Source: Bin87 sp965222895 (lineage in GTDB: Bacteria > Chloroflexota > Dehalococcoidia > Lucifugimonadales > UBA3495). Taken from it: a DNA stretch of 64,000 nucleotides. Below the pieces are notes generated by a model. That model was not told the DNA's origin. It did no database searches and was given only the letters and a program-made list of their open reading frames with translations. Each line of letters opens with the position of its first letter. Within the stretch, counting starts at the first letter, position 1. Of this stretch, positions 39,312 through 49,316 are shown one piece after another. Made by a program: the position numbers and the translations under genes. Location of the stretch: the NCBI GenBank assembly GCA_965222895.1, contig CBDCVB010000002.1:1550001-1614000 (forward strand), read 5' to 3'.

Positions 39312-39873
39312 ATTGTTCCAACGCCGCCTTGAGCTTTTGCATTCCCAGGCGCATTCTGGTCTTCACCGTGCCCAGCGGCTGGTTGAGCAAGGTCGCAATT
39401 TCGGACTGGCTGTAACCGTGCCACGCCGACAGCACCAGCGGCCGGCTCTGCTCGGGCGGCAATTCGGCCAGCGCGGCCCGCACCAGCTGGGCGTTGAAAT
39501 TGCGCTCCACCTGCTGTTCCACACCCGGCGCTGGATCCGGAATGCGGTGGATAACCTCCGCCTCGGCTGGGATCGTGTGGTCAGCCGTGCGCCGTCGCGA
39601 ACGGTAGATGTCGACGATTTTGTGATGCGCCACCGACATTATCCAAGTGCCCGGCGCCGACATCTCCGGTCGATAGCTGGCCGACTTCAGCCATATATTG
39701 GTGAACACGTCCTGTACGGCGTCTTCCGCCAGGGCCTCATCTTTCAGAATCGAAACGGCCAATGAGTAGATGCGTTGAGCGAACTTGTCGTAAATGGACT
39801 CCAGCACGGACTCGTCGCCCGCGGCCAGGTCCAGGATAGCCTGCTCATCGTCTCTGTTTCGGCGGTCAGTCAC
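39301..39873 (-). CDS. ECF-type RNA polymerase sigma factor
   Basis: A 190-residue group 4 sigma factor. Region 2 includes YDKFAQRIYSLAVSILKDEA and DAVQDVFTNIWLKS, and region 4 has LPPEQSRPLVLSAWHGYSQS with EIATLLNQPLGTVKTRMRLG for -35 recognition. The downstream overlapping anti-sigma gene makes a standard pair, probably autoregulated. It resembles the SigK/RpoE-like group controlled by RskA proteins. Target genes cannot be read from this window. Confidence 0.94.
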   Translation of the reverse strand: MTDRRNRDDEQAILDLAAGDESVLESIYDKFAQRIYSLAVSILKDEALAEDAVQDVFTNIWLKSASYRPEMSAPGTWIMSVAHHKIVDIYRSRRRTADHTIPAEAEVIHRIPDPAPGVEQQVERNFNAQLVRAALAELPPEQSRPLVLSAWHGYSQSEIATLLNQPLGTVKTRMRLGMQKLKAALEQYVA

Positions 39874-39974
39874 GGCCCCTCCACCGGGCGGGTCGGTTCG
39901 TACAATCGCGTTTTGGCTGACACGGGCCTGTGTTGCTTACTTATACGCCCCACCTGAGGAATCGGATTCACGGT

Positions 39975-41327
39975 TCAGACGACCAGACTGTCGAAAATTC
40001 CTTCCATATTCGGCAAATTCTCCAATGACCAGATTAGTTCCAGCGCCTGCTCGCACTGCTGTTCCGTGATGGTGGGACAGGCCAGCCGGCGGAACTTGGC
40101 GTCCACGTCGGCGTCGCTCAGCGGATTGCGGCCATGCCCCTTGGGGAAGCTGGTGGCGGCAACTTCGGTCTGACTATTGCGCTTGATAATCTCGATGCGG
40201 CAGTTGTACTCGGCTGGATAACGCTCCGTGAATTCGGCGATTTCAACGATCTGCATTTTGTTGATGATCGTGCGCAGCCCAGGCTCGGCGATGCGGTCGG
40301 CGGCGAAGGTTGCCGGCGTAACGGCGCCGTCTCGCAATCCAACCGCCGTCAGGAACGGTATGCTGTGGTCCGCGGTTTCACGGGTCTGGGGATCCCACTT
40401 CTCCGGTTCCGTCGACGCGCTGCTCACCGCCGATTGATAGGACTGTATCTTGATGGCGGCGATGTCCTCAATGTTGACCCGTTCGCTGAGTTGGATGGCC
40501 AGGTCAATCGGAGCCTGCGTGTGGATTTGCGACGGGTAGAACTTGAAAATCGTATCGGATATGCGGAACGGTTCAGCTCCGCCGCCCATCGCTGCAATCT
40601 TCACCGGATAGCCAATCGCCTGCTCCTCAAGCCCGTGGTGCCCGGTGAACGGCTCGAAGGGCCCCGTCATGCCCTCAGCGGCCAGTTGAGCCGCAAATAT
40701 ACCGGAACGCGTGGCAGCGGCGGCGGCGCAGCCCTTCCACATCGAAAGCTCGCCCATGCGCGTGACGCGCAACGGAACGTTGGGTACCGCCGCCAGCGAA
40801 ATGGCGTTACCCATCTGCTCTTCGTCCAGCCCCAGCACCTTGCCGGCGGCGCAGGCGGCCCCGATGACGCTGAAAATACCCTGATCCCACTGGTTCGCCG
40901 GCACCTGGTCGGCGATCCGGCAAAACACCTCATAGGCCAGCGTGATGGCGGTAATCACCGTGCGTCCGTCGGCGCCCACGCTGTCGGCCACCGCCAGCGC
41001 CGCCGGAATCATGTCGCTGGGGTGCCCGCCGCCCGGCGAAAAATAGGAGTCGTTGCAATCCAGATACCGTACCATCACACCGTTGGCGAACCCCGCCATG
41101 TCCAGCGACGAGTAGTCGCCGGTGCCCAGGATTCGGGACGGCGAACTGCTGGTGATGCCACCGGCCAGCCGCCGGGCGATTTTGGCCGGTTCGCTCAGAT
41201 AGCCGCCAATAGCGCAGCCCAAAGTGTCGGCTACGGTGCGCTTAACCTGGTGTACTACCGCCGGCGGCAGGTCTTCGTAGGTAAGGTTACAGGCGTAAGA
41301 ACTGAGCAACTCGGTCGTGCGGTCCAT
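39975..41327 (-). CDS. MmgE/PrpD-family protein
   Basis: A 450-residue protein of the 2-methylcitrate dehydratase/cis-aconitate decarboxylase/iminodisuccinate epimerase superfamily. The N-terminal all-helical part has KRTVADTLGCAIGGYLSEPA, then FANGVMVRYLDCNDSYF and GGHPSDMIPAALAVAD, which are the family's conserved blocks. GGGGAG precedes ATG 41327. Without prpB or prpC near, propionate metabolism is not indicated, so the substrate is open. It heads a minus-strand row with no close partner. Confidence 0.9.
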   Translation of the reverse strand: MDRTTELLSSYACNLTYEDLPPAVVHQVKRTVADTLGCAIGGYLSEPAKIARRLAGGITSSSPSRILGTGDYSSLDMAGFANGVMVRYLDCNDSYFSPGGGHPSDMIPAALAVADSVGADGRTVITAITLAYEVFCRIADQVPANQWDQGIFSVIGAACAAGKVLGLDEEQMGNAISLAAVPNVPLRVTRMGELSMWKGCAAAAATRSGIFAAQLAAEGMTGPFEPFTGHHGLEEQAIGYPVKIAAMGGGAEPFRISDTIFKFYPSQIHTQAPIDLAIQLSERVNIEDIAAIKIQSYQSAVSSASTEPEKWDPQTRETADHSIPFLTAVGLRDGAVTPATFAADRIAEPGLRTIINKMQIVEIAEFTERYPAEYNCRIEIIKRNSQTEVAATSFPKGHGRNPLSDADVDAKFRRLACPTITEQQCEQALELIWSLENLPNMEGIFDSLVV

Positions 41328-41427
41328 AAACTCCCCAATCCCTTGTGGATGTTGCGGTGCGGGTCGCAGGTGTGCGGGCGTGGTTGATGCGATAGCGGTG
41401 CGCCGCCGGCGGTTGGGCCACGCCCAG

Positions 41428-42270
41428 TTAACGAATTACCGCCTCGGCCATGCGCTCCAGCTGATTCGCCATCTCCGCTTCGGTGTCGCAGTGTTCAGGA
41501 CGCACCACCACCCGGTCGGCACCAGCGTTCAGCAGGTCCTGCACCAGTTGGCCGTCGGGAGCCTGACCGTACACCGTAATCGTCAGCGACTTCGGGTCGC
41601 GACCGCGGGCCGTCGCCAGCTCGTCCAGCTTCTTCCGGCTGTCTTCCACCTCGGCCGGCGTAATCCGGTTGGGCAGCCAGCCATCGCCCCAGGTGGCCAC
41701 GCGTTGCAGCACACGACGGGCCAAACCACCCAGGATTACCGGCGGATGGGGCTGTTGCACCGGCTTGGGGTTGGATTTGATGAGCGGGAAGTCGTAATAG
41801 GTACCGTGAAATTCAGCCTCGTCTTTCGTCCACAGCTCCTTCATCACCGCCACCGCCTCCCGGGTCTGCGTCCAGCGGTGGTCGAAATCCCCGCCGAACA
41901 TCTCGGTTTCCTCCCGGTTCCAGCCGGCGCCGATACCAAACATGAACCGTCCCCCGCTGATGCGGTCCAGCGTGGCAATCTCCTTGGCCAGCATCAACGG
42001 GTTGCGTTCCGGCACCAGCGTGATGCCCGTCCCCAGCTTGATGGTGCTGGTCGCTCCCGATGCCCGGGCCAACGCGATGTACGGGTCGGCAAAGTGGGCG
42101 TAAGTCCAGGGAATCTCCCCGCCCGACGGAAACTGGCTCGCGCTCTGCACCGGCAAAACCGGGTGTTCCGCGTACCAGATCGACTCAAAACCAAGCGATT
42201 CGGCAGTGCGCGCCATAAATGCCGGGTCCAGCGTATAGGCCGGCAGTGGTATCGAAGTTCCAACGGACAT
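41428..42270 (-). CDS. LLM-class flavin/F420-dependent oxidoreductase
   Basis: A 280-residue TIM-barrel enzyme of the luciferase-like monooxygenase class. Marks are AESLGFESIWYAEHPVL, GTGITLVPERNPLMLAKEIATLD and ISGGRFMFGIGAGWNREE, with NPKPVQQPHPPVILGG near residue 180. This subgroup is mostly annotated as F420-dependent in Actinobacteria and Chloroflexota. AAGGAG lies before ATG 42270. The substrate is unknown. It lies between the MmgE/PrpD gene and a large hydrolase gene on the same strand. Confidence 0.9.
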   Translation of the reverse strand: MSVGTSIPLPAYTLDPAFMARTAESLGFESIWYAEHPVLPVQSASQFPSGGEIPWTYAHFADPYIALARASGATSTIKLGTGITLVPERNPLMLAKEIATLDRISGGRFMFGIGAGWNREETEMFGGDFDHRWTQTREAVAVMKELWTKDEAEFHGTYYDFPLIKSNPKPVQQPHPPVILGGLARRVLQRVATWGDGWLPNRITPAEVEDSRKKLDELATARGRDPKSLTITVYGQAPDGQLVQDLLNAGADRVVVRPEHCDTEAEMANQLERMAEAVIR

Positions 42271-42348
42271 GATGTTTGCTCCTTATCTGTTCAACGCGAA
42301 TCGAATTATCGGCAGACCGGATGATGTGGCATCACCGACCACGCTGCG

Positions 42349-44340
42349 TCAGTTGTCGGCGGCCACTGCTGCCGACACACCAACGATGGCGTCGTATTGC
42401 TCCGCTCCATGCCCAACCACGGTGTCGATGTCTTCGGGCAGCATGAACCCGTCGGCGACCAGTTGCTCGCCGGCTGCGCGCACCCGGGCCAGATATTCAT
42501 CCCTGGAAGCGTAGCGCTCCTCGATGGAAGGCCGTGGGTCGCCGGCGGCCATCCGGTCGGCGCGGGTAACGGCGAAGGGAATCGCGCAACCCACCACCGT
42601 ACCGCCCGGAGCCAGCACCTGGCCGGCTCCGCCGATGTCGGGATGCCGCACGTTCCATCCAGCGTAGGTTGCCAGGGGAACCGACACCGCCGGCAGGCGG
42701 ATGCCGCCCACTTCGTTGCCGTCAGTGTCCACCGCCGACACGAGCGACGGCAGCGCTGCTCCCACCACCGGCGGAATCTGCGTCGGAACCGTGCGCTCGG
42801 GACCGAAATCCAGCCGCCGCATGGTCTTGAGATGCTCGGGAAATTCTACGCCGGGAATGGCGCGGAACAGCTCGCCCAGCTGCTGGGCCGGCACGATGCT
42901 CTCGGCAGCGTGGTTGGGATACCGATTGCCCGGCGGTTCCTGCCCATGGGTAACCCACTGGTCCAGATGCACCAGCGCCGCACGCATCAGCGGACGGTAA
43001 TCCACGTAGTTCAACGCCTGTGTCCCCCGCGCCCCGGTGTCCGGGTTGGTATCGGACAATGGCAGACTGGCCGGCCCGTGCTGCGTGCCGCAGAACAGCC
43101 AGGAACGCACCACGTCCGGCGGCTCAACGTCGGCGCTTCCGTCGGCGCTGACGTGGGCCAGAGCGCCGTGGCCGCCCCAATATTCTGACGACGTGTTGGT
43201 GTAGATAATCCTAGGCGCCAGCCCCCGCTTCATCAGCCTAGTCAGGATGCCATCCGAACCATCCGGTTCGATGTCCAGGTGGGGCGGCACGTTATTCACG
43301 CTGCGGTTCGACAGGCTTGACGGCTGCCCGAACCTGACGTTGAACTCGCCCATCTTGCCGCCGGCGACATTGGGCAGCATCCCGTCGAAAACCACCCGAC
43401 CGGACTCGTCGGCGTTCAGGCCGCAATGCAGCATCTGACGCAGGAAGCGCCCGCTTTGGCTGCGACCGTAGGCGTAGGCGCGTCCGATGGCCCCAAACAG
43501 CGGGTTGGCGGTGCTGGCGGCGTCGGTTGCGTCGTAACGTAGCCACGACACAATGTCCCGTGTGGCCAGCATTCCCAGACCCACCACCGGCGCATGGGAC
43601 GTTTCGTACAGCACCCGATACACCTTCCCGGCCTCGAACCCGCCGTCCATCGTGATATGCGCAGCGTCGGGAATCCGCCGGCCGTCAACCAGGCGTGCGA
43701 ATGCCCAACGCTCTCGGGGGATGATATTTTCCGGGCCATCCTCGTGGTCTTGCACCGTCAGCGTCGATTCCCAACTCTCCAGGTGGTTGGTCGGGTAGGG
43801 CTGATGGTCCCGGTCAGACAAGAACTGCACATTGGCAGCAACGGTCGGCTGGAAGGAAATCACGATGCGACCGGCCACCGGAGTCCCGTCAGCGTTCGTG
43901 GCGTCGGGAACATTGCAACGCAGCAGGCCCGCAGTGTTGGGCACGTCATGTTGCCAGCCGCACAAGACCAGGCTGTATCCGTGGCGCATCATGAAGCCGT
44001 TGCCCGGGTGCGGGTCGGCGTCGGGCGGCGCGTCGGGAGCGCTGTTGATATTCTTGAGCGCCAGCTCCTTGCCGCGATTGAGCACATCCAGCAGCAGCCG
44101 GCCGTTACCGTGGTCGGCGTCCACCGGCTTGATGATGCGGAAGTCTGCCGAAAACTCCACGTTTTCTTCCGCGTTGCGCGGCGCCAGGGCAATGTCCGCA
44201 ACGGCGGTATTCTCCGGATTGGTCGGGTCCGCAGCAAAATGCGCCACGCCGTCCAGTTGCTCGTATCGGCCCACGTCGCCGAATGTCTCGCCATTGGCGA
44301 ACGACCGTCGCGCGCTAATTTCCAGTCTGACCAGTGCCAT
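42349..44340 (-). CDS. large alpha/beta-hydrolase-domain protein
   Basis: A 663-residue protein of the 'alpha/beta hydrolase domain' family known mainly from Actinobacteria and Chloroflexota. The N-terminal region (ISARRSFANGETFGDVGRYE) is a beta-rich extension typical of these. The nucleophile elbow appears as YGRSQSGRFLRQML near residue 300, and the C-terminal part includes PLATYAGWNVRHP. No signal peptide is visible, so it is likely cytoplasmic. GGAGGG precedes ATG 44340. Substrate is unknown; it follows the STAND ATPase gene by 30 bp and could be in the same transcript. Confidence 0.82.
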   Translation of the reverse strand: MALVRLEISARRSFANGETFGDVGRYEQLDGVAHFAADPTNPENTAVADIALAPRNAEENVEFSADFRIIKPVDADHGNGRLLLDVLNRGKELALKNINSAPDAPPDADPHPGNGFMMRHGYSLVLCGWQHDVPNTAGLLRCNVPDATNADGTPVAGRIVISFQPTVAANVQFLSDRDHQPYPTNHLESWESTLTVQDHEDGPENIIPRERWAFARLVDGRRIPDAAHITMDGGFEAGKVYRVLYETSHAPVVGLGMLATRDIVSWLRYDATDAASTANPLFGAIGRAYAYGRSQSGRFLRQMLHCGLNADESGRVVFDGMLPNVAGGKMGEFNVRFGQPSSLSNRSVNNVPPHLDIEPDGSDGILTRLMKRGLAPRIIYTNTSSEYWGGHGALAHVSADGSADVEPPDVVRSWLFCGTQHGPASLPLSDTNPDTGARGTQALNYVDYRPLMRAALVHLDQWVTHGQEPPGNRYPNHAAESIVPAQQLGELFRAIPGVEFPEHLKTMRRLDFGPERTVPTQIPPVVGAALPSLVSAVDTDGNEVGGIRLPAVSVPLATYAGWNVRHPDIGGAGQVLAPGGTVVGCAIPFAVTRADRMAAGDPRPSIEERYASRDEYLARVRAAGEQLVADGFMLPEDIDTVVGHGAEQYDAIVGVSAAVAADN

Positions 44341-44370
44341 GACCTTGCCCTCCGTTTGCTTGCCGTCGGT

Positions 44371-47300
44371 TTAGAGGATTTGGCTGGTATCTACTTCCAG
44401 GTCTTCGGGTGGTTCGGCGCCAATGTTATCGTGCCACCATTCCCGAAATGCCTCGTTGCCCATTTTTTCCCGCAATCTACCCAGATGAGCCTTCACCTGC
44501 ACCATCATGGGCAGCTGATGGTCGGCGGCCAGCTGGTAGGTTCGCGCCACCCACTCCAGCGCATCGGTCAGGTTGCCCTGAGCTTCGGCCACCACGCCCA
44601 GCTGACCGTAGGTGCGAGCGGAGCGTATCACGTCGCGAGTGCCTTCAAACGCCTGGCGCGCCCGGTCGTACCACTGTTGTGCCTTTACCAGGTCGCCCTG
44701 CTCATGATGCAGTACACCCAGCTGCCGCGCCTCGTCGCCGAGGCCCCGCAAATCGCCCATCTCCTCCCGGTGTTCCAGGGCGGTAACCAGCCACTCTTCG
44801 GCCTCGTCGGGTATCCCTCGGGCCTGCGCCAGCGTGCCCAAGTGGTGAAACTCAATTACCATCTGCTCGGTCATCCCCAGCCGGTCGCAGAGTCCCAGCG
44901 CCTGCTGATACCACGATTGCGCCTCTTCAAACAGGTACTCGGAATGGTCTACCGTCCCCAGCGCATGGAAAATGTAGACTGCGGTTTCTTCATCGCGGTT
45001 TTCCTCCACGATTTCGCGCGCGCGGTGATACCAGCTGCGCGCTTCGTCGTATTCAAACCGGAAGTGGCACACGGCGCCCAGGGCCCGGTAATCGTTGACC
45101 ATCTCTTCGTAGTCGGGCAACCGCTGGTGTATGTCCAGCGCGCGGGTGTACCACTCTTTGGCCGCCCCGTACTGACGCTGGTGGTGCCGCACCTGCCCGA
45201 TGGCGAAACAGGCATCGGCAATCGATTCCTGGTCCTCACCGCCCTCGATGATTTCGAGCCCCTTTTCCAGCCATTCGGACGCGGTGTCATACTGGCCACG
45301 GCGCGTCGCAATCAATCCGTTCTGGTGGTACACGGCAGCGGTACGAGGGTCAACCTCGCCGTCGGGTTGCTCCAGCAGATACGCCAGCAACTGCTCGTTG
45401 AAACCGGCGGCTCGGTCCAGCTCCAGCAGTTCCACCGATTCCATCGCGTCCGTCCCCAGCAGGTACTGCCAGAATTCGATGGCTCCGTTGGCTTCAGATT
45501 CCGCTGCGCTGTGACCGATGGTGTCCAGCAACTGGCCCCGGAGCCGGCGCAGCTCCGGGAACCGCTTCTGCATCCGGTAAACCTGCGCCAGCGGCTGAAT
45601 CAGCAGCTGCGCGTTGTCCCACTGTCGGTACTCCAGCGCCAAACCCAGCGCCTGGGTCAGGTTGCCCTCTTCCGCCAGCACTGCTGTAACGCCCACATCC
45701 TGATTCTCGTAAAGACTTTCCATGAAATAGTCGGCGGTGTCGGCGTAAACGCGCACAAACTCCGACTCCAACCGCCCGATCCCGTCGCCGGACAGCTGCC
45801 GACCCAGCTTGCGCCCCAGGAACCACGGCACCGCCGGATTGATTTGAAACACGCTAGGGGAAATCGGCTCCACGAACCCGGCGGCCATGGCAGTGCGCAA
45901 CAGCGTCCGGCACCCCGAATATGACCGTCCCGAAAACTGCGTGCCGCCCTCCGGACTCAAAAGAACCCGCGATGCCCCCGAACCCAAATCGTCGCCCATC
46001 ACCTGCCCATAGGTGCTCTCCTCGGTAATGTGCGACAACACATCCAGCATCACCCGTCGCTGGAACATCGAGATGAACGGCAGGTGCGTCCGATTCCGGT
46101 GCGACATTCGCGAGAATGAGTATTCCATCGCCGCGGTGAGCACCGGGCTGCGCCCCGGTTCGTTATCCTCGGCAAGTTCATCCATCAGCCGGGTTATCTC
46201 GCCGACAGTAACTGTCGCCGGAACATCCTTCACTGGCGGAATGGCAATCTGCATCGCCAGCGGATGCCCTTGCAGAATGTCCAGCAGGTTGGCGAAGTCG
46301 GCATCCACCCGCGACGCCGGCACCTCCGCCTTGCTCATCACCTGGGCGGCCAGCGCGGCTCGATCGGGCGGTGTGAGCGGATTCAGCGTAATCGCGGCGT
46401 GGGCCACGGTCAGCCAGCCTTCATCCGGCTGGCGGCTCAGCAGCAACGCCGAGCTGCCCGCCGGACCGACCGTTACCTCACCCAGAAATGCGGACAGGTC
46501 TGGTAACTCGGACTCTTCCAGCAAGCCCGCCGCCCCGTCCGGAAAGCCGGCCACATTCTCGGTGTTATCCCAAACCAGCAACGACGGATTGGACTGCAGG
46601 TACTCGGTTACCCAGCGTCTCTGCTGGCCGACCGGCAAATCGGCGAAATCCAGCCCGGCGACGGCGGTGCCGATTTCATGCACTACCCGTTCAATGCCCG
46701 CCGGATGCGACGCTTCAAACGCCGTATAGAACACACCGCCCGGATAGGCCACTCGGGCCGGCTTGAGGAACCAGCGGCACAACCCGAGCGCCAGTTCGGT
46801 CTTGCCCACCCCGGTATCGCCCGATAGTAGCACCACCGAATTGGACCGCAGCGCGCGCTCCAGCTCCCTAAGTTCAGCTTCTCGCCCCACCAAGCCGTAC
46901 TGCCCCGCCAACGGAATCTGCAAATCGTCGGTGGGCGCCTCTTCCTCAGAATGGATTACCGGAGGGCCCAGCGGGTCTGGCTCGTGCTCGGCGACAATGG
47001 CAGGGGCATAGCGCCGCGATTGATAAACCGCCGGCCCATGCCAGTCCCACGTCACTCGCTTGCCGTTGACCGTAATGCGTTCCGGGGAATCCATCAGCGT
47101 GCGTCGCAACGCGGCCACGGCCACCGCCACGTCGTTTCCGCCCGCCAACGTAGTGTAGAACGCTCGCGTCGCATTCTCAGCGGAATCGGCGTGCAGCGCA
47201 TAGGGTATCAGCGCGACCTGGGCAACGCCGGCGCCAGCAATGGCTTGAGCGCAACCCGCCCAACCCTGGGAGGTCACATCTCCACTGTGGGCGCCGGCGG

Positions 47301-48135
47301 AAACGAGCGCCACGTTCACGCCGGCCGCAGCCAATTCGCCGCCCAGCGTTGCCGGCCCAATGGGCTCGAGCGTGCCGTCGCCGGATTCGAGCAGTAGATC
47401 CCCATCGGCGTCCAGCGTAACCCCGTCCAGGTGGGCAATGTGGTAGTGATCGGGGTTGCTGGCGAGCAGTTGGCGCAACGCGGACAAGGTCGCCGGTCTG
47501 GGGTTGTCCAGCGACGCTTCCAGGTTGAGGCTTTCCAGCGCGGACACCGTGGCGTTAGCCAGGCTGCCCCTCACGATGACCGGCTGCGACAACAACGATC
47601 CTGCAGACGGCGGCGGTCCTGGCAGCGACGCCGGCGACAGCATCAGCACGTTCAACGAGTGCTCGGTACGCTGTTCCCCCGCATCGGTGGGAACCTCCGG
47701 CGTGGCCTGTCGCAGCACTCCAGCCACCCCGGCGACGAAGTACCCCAGGGTCGGATCGTTCATCAACTCCCAGGGCAACGACAGGAACTCCGGTCGCGCC
47801 GAGACGATGATAAGCTCCGGTCGGGTGTCCCCGGCGAGCAGCGCATCCAGCCGGTTGCGACCGTCCGACCCGGCGGCAAATGAGTGCTCGAACAAAATCC
47901 GGCCCAGGTTGCGTATCGCCGACTCAATGGCTTCCGCACGCTCCAGCGCGCCGATGGGCTCCAGTTGAAACCCGTTGTGGTACCAGTCCAGCGCCGCGCG
48001 CTCTTCTGATGAAAGGTCCAGCGCGAACGACACTGGCGAGGCGTCAATGCTGGCGCCGGAATTATCGGTAATACGCAACTGAACTTGTCCGCTATCCGGC
48101 AAGTCCAAGATGGTGAGCGAGGGAACAATAGGCAC
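44371..48135 (-). CDS. STAND ATPase: degenerate CHAT domain + NB-ARC-like ATPase + TPR repeats
   Basis: About 1254 residues. The N-terminal 380 residues have CHAT-like layout (PEFLSLPWELMNDPTLGYFV, then HIAHLDGVTLD and VALVSAGAHSGD), but where active CHAT proteases have GHG and NAC there is no matching His or Cys. The ATPase has Walker A LLSGDTGVGKTELAL (about residue 435), Walker B PSLLVWDNTEN and GHPLAMQIA for the GLPLA motif. From about residue 860 there are at least seven TPRs (QYDTASEWLEKGLEII, EYDEARSWYHRAREI). It is a signalling or immune-type regulator. The start is GTG 48135 with AGGTG; TTG 48153 is the alternative. Confidence 0.88.
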   Translation of the reverse strand: MPIVPSLTILDLPDSGQVQLRITDNSGASIDASPVSFALDLSSEERAALDWYHNGFQLEPIGALERAEAIESAIRNLGRILFEHSFAAGSDGRNRLDALLAGDTRPELIIVSARPEFLSLPWELMNDPTLGYFVAGVAGVLRQATPEVPTDAGEQRTEHSLNVLMLSPASLPGPPPSAGSLLSQPVIVRGSLANATVSALESLNLEASLDNPRPATLSALRQLLASNPDHYHIAHLDGVTLDADGDLLLESGDGTLEPIGPATLGGELAAAGVNVALVSAGAHSGDVTSQGWAGCAQAIAGAGVAQVALIPYALHADSAENATRAFYTTLAGGNDVAVAVAALRRTLMDSPERITVNGKRVTWDWHGPAVYQSRRYAPAIVAEHEPDPLGPPVIHSEEEAPTDDLQIPLAGQYGLVGREAELRELERALRSNSVVLLSGDTGVGKTELALGLCRWFLKPARVAYPGGVFYTAFEASHPAGIERVVHEIGTAVAGLDFADLPVGQQRRWVTEYLQSNPSLLVWDNTENVAGFPDGAAGLLEESELPDLSAFLGEVTVGPAGSSALLLSRQPDEGWLTVAHAAITLNPLTPPDRAALAAQVMSKAEVPASRVDADFANLLDILQGHPLAMQIAIPPVKDVPATVTVGEITRLMDELAEDNEPGRSPVLTAAMEYSFSRMSHRNRTHLPFISMFQRRVMLDVLSHITEESTYGQVMGDDLGSGASRVLLSPEGGTQFSGRSYSGCRTLLRTAMAAGFVEPISPSVFQINPAVPWFLGRKLGRQLSGDGIGRLESEFVRVYADTADYFMESLYENQDVGVTAVLAEEGNLTQALGLALEYRQWDNAQLLIQPLAQVYRMQKRFPELRRLRGQLLDTIGHSAAESEANGAIEFWQYLLGTDAMESVELLELDRAAGFNEQLLAYLLEQPDGEVDPRTAAVYHQNGLIATRRGQYDTASEWLEKGLEIIEGGEDQESIADACFAIGQVRHHQRQYGAAKEWYTRALDIHQRLPDYEEMVNDYRALGAVCHFRFEYDEARSWYHRAREIVEENRDEETAVYIFHALGTVDHSEYLFEEAQSWYQQALGLCDRLGMTEQMVIEFHHLGTLAQARGIPDEAEEWLVTALEHREEMGDLRGLGDEARQLGVLHHEQGDLVKAQQWYDRARQAFEGTRDVIRSARTYGQLGVVAEAQGNLTDALEWVARTYQLAADHQLPMMVQVKAHLGRLREKMGNEAFREWWHDNIGAEPPEDLEVDTSQIL

Positions 48136-48200
48136 GATTACACCTGCGGGCAATTCGGGTTGGGGCTAGCTGCGGCGGGGCGTGGCCGATGGCGATTACC

Positions 48201-48229
48201 TTGCCACATTAATCGGGTTGCTTTACAAT
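48201..48229 (+). promoter_or_regulatory. sigma70-type promoter before the first CitE-like gene
   Basis: TTGCCA (48201-48206), 17-bp spacer, TACAAT (48224-48229). A transcript start near 48236 would give about 100 nt of leader before ATG 48337. It lies in the 201-bp gap between the divergent STAND and CitE-like genes. Confidence 0.6.
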
Positions 48230-48336
48230 CGCCACTACTCACGAAGCAACGCTCTAAACGGTCAAATATCAACCTGTGGCGCATTATACAACGAAATGCC
48301 CTGGGGTTGTCCCGCTCAGGTTCTTTACATAAAACT

Positions 48337-49278
48337 ATGCCTGTACAGCACATAATCAGACGTTCCTGGCTGGTAGTCCCAGCATCCGATTCTGCCCGTG
48401 TCTCCAGCGCCGCCCAAGCCGGAGCCGACGTGGTGGTTCTCGACCTGGCCGAGTTCGTGGCCGAGCAGGACAAACCGTCAGCCCGCGAAGGCATAGCCGC
48501 CGTTCTGGACGCTGTCAAAGCCGGCGGCGCTGAGGTATTCGTCCAGATTGACCCAGAACTGATGCTGGCAGATTTGCGAGCGGCAATCTGGCCGGGCATC
48601 GCCGGCGTAGTAATCAACCGGCTGGAGTCCGCAACCCAAATCGTCGCTGCCGATACGCTCATCGGCCAGCTGGAAAGCCAGCGTGGACTGTTGCCCGGCT
48701 CCATTGAAATCGTAGCGTCCCTTGAAACCGCCCGTGGCAACCACGATGGATTCCAGATCGCTACCGCCAGCAGCCGTATTTGCGCCCTCACGCTCGGACG
48801 CGCCGACCTGGTGATGGACCTGCGACCCGAACCATCCGGCGAAATCCATCTGATGCAATACCTGATGCAGCGGCTCATTATGCTGGCGGCTGCCACGGGA
48901 ACCGCCGCCCTCGGGGGCTGGTGGCGCGCGCCCGACCGCGGCCTGCTCGCCACACCCATCAACACGCTGGCCGCCGCCCAACGCGGTCGCGCCATCGGAT
49001 TCAGCGGCTCTCTGTGTGTGCTCGATAATCAGGTGGCTCCCCTCAACGAAGGATTCACCCCCACCGCCACTGAGCTGGCCCAAGCTAACGCGCTGCAACA
49101 GGTGTACGCCGACGCCACCGCATCCGGCGCCGCAGCCATCGTTCTGGCGCAGGGACGCAGCCTGACGCCAGACATCATCCGGCAATACGCCCACGTCTCA
49201 GCGCTGGCCGCCGCGTGTTCAATGCGGGAAGAGTTTAAAGCGGCCGCTGTTGCCGGGCGACCCATCCCACTACCGTAG
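48337..49278 (+). CDS. CitE/HpcH-family lyase-like protein, paralogue 1 (active-site changes)
   Basis: A 313-residue TIM-barrel protein of the citrate lyase beta / malyl-CoA lyase superfamily. The start RRSWLVVPASDSARVSSAAQ is typical. ADVVVLDLAEFV takes the place of the usual VxLDLEDxV, so the first acidic pair is altered (AE for ED). ASLETARG and LTLGRADLVMDL keep the later metal-binding Glu and Asp. The frame opens further upstream, but ATG 48337 fits the family. It is the first of three consecutive plus-strand paralogues. Substrate unknown. Confidence 0.85.
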   Translation: MPVQHIIRRSWLVVPASDSARVSSAAQAGADVVVLDLAEFVAEQDKPSAREGIAAVLDAVKAGGAEVFVQIDPELMLADLRAAIWPGIAGVVINRLESATQIVAADTLIGQLESQRGLLPGSIEIVASLETARGNHDGFQIATASSRICALTLGRADLVMDLRPEPSGEIHLMQYLMQRLIMLAAATGTAALGGWWRAPDRGLLATPINTLAAAQRGRAIGFSGSLCVLDNQVAPLNEGFTPTATELAQANALQQVYADATASGAAAIVLAQGRSLTPDIIRQYAHVSALAAACSMREEFKAAAVAGRPIPLP

Positions 49279-49316
49279 CCCGTATACCCTAGTCCGTTGC
49301 CCCAGGAGGCATCCGT

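Noticed and set aside
39975..41327. PrpD of the methylcitrate cycle
   Set aside because: There is no prpB, prpC or acnD nearby. The MmgE/PrpD family includes several unrelated activities, so only the family name is kept.
43594..45924. 776-codon open frame on the plus strand
   Set aside because: It is antisense to the STAND ATPase and the large hydrolase, both with clear domains and good ribosome-binding sites. Its His/Gln/Val-rich product has no motif and reflects GC-rich antisense codon bias.
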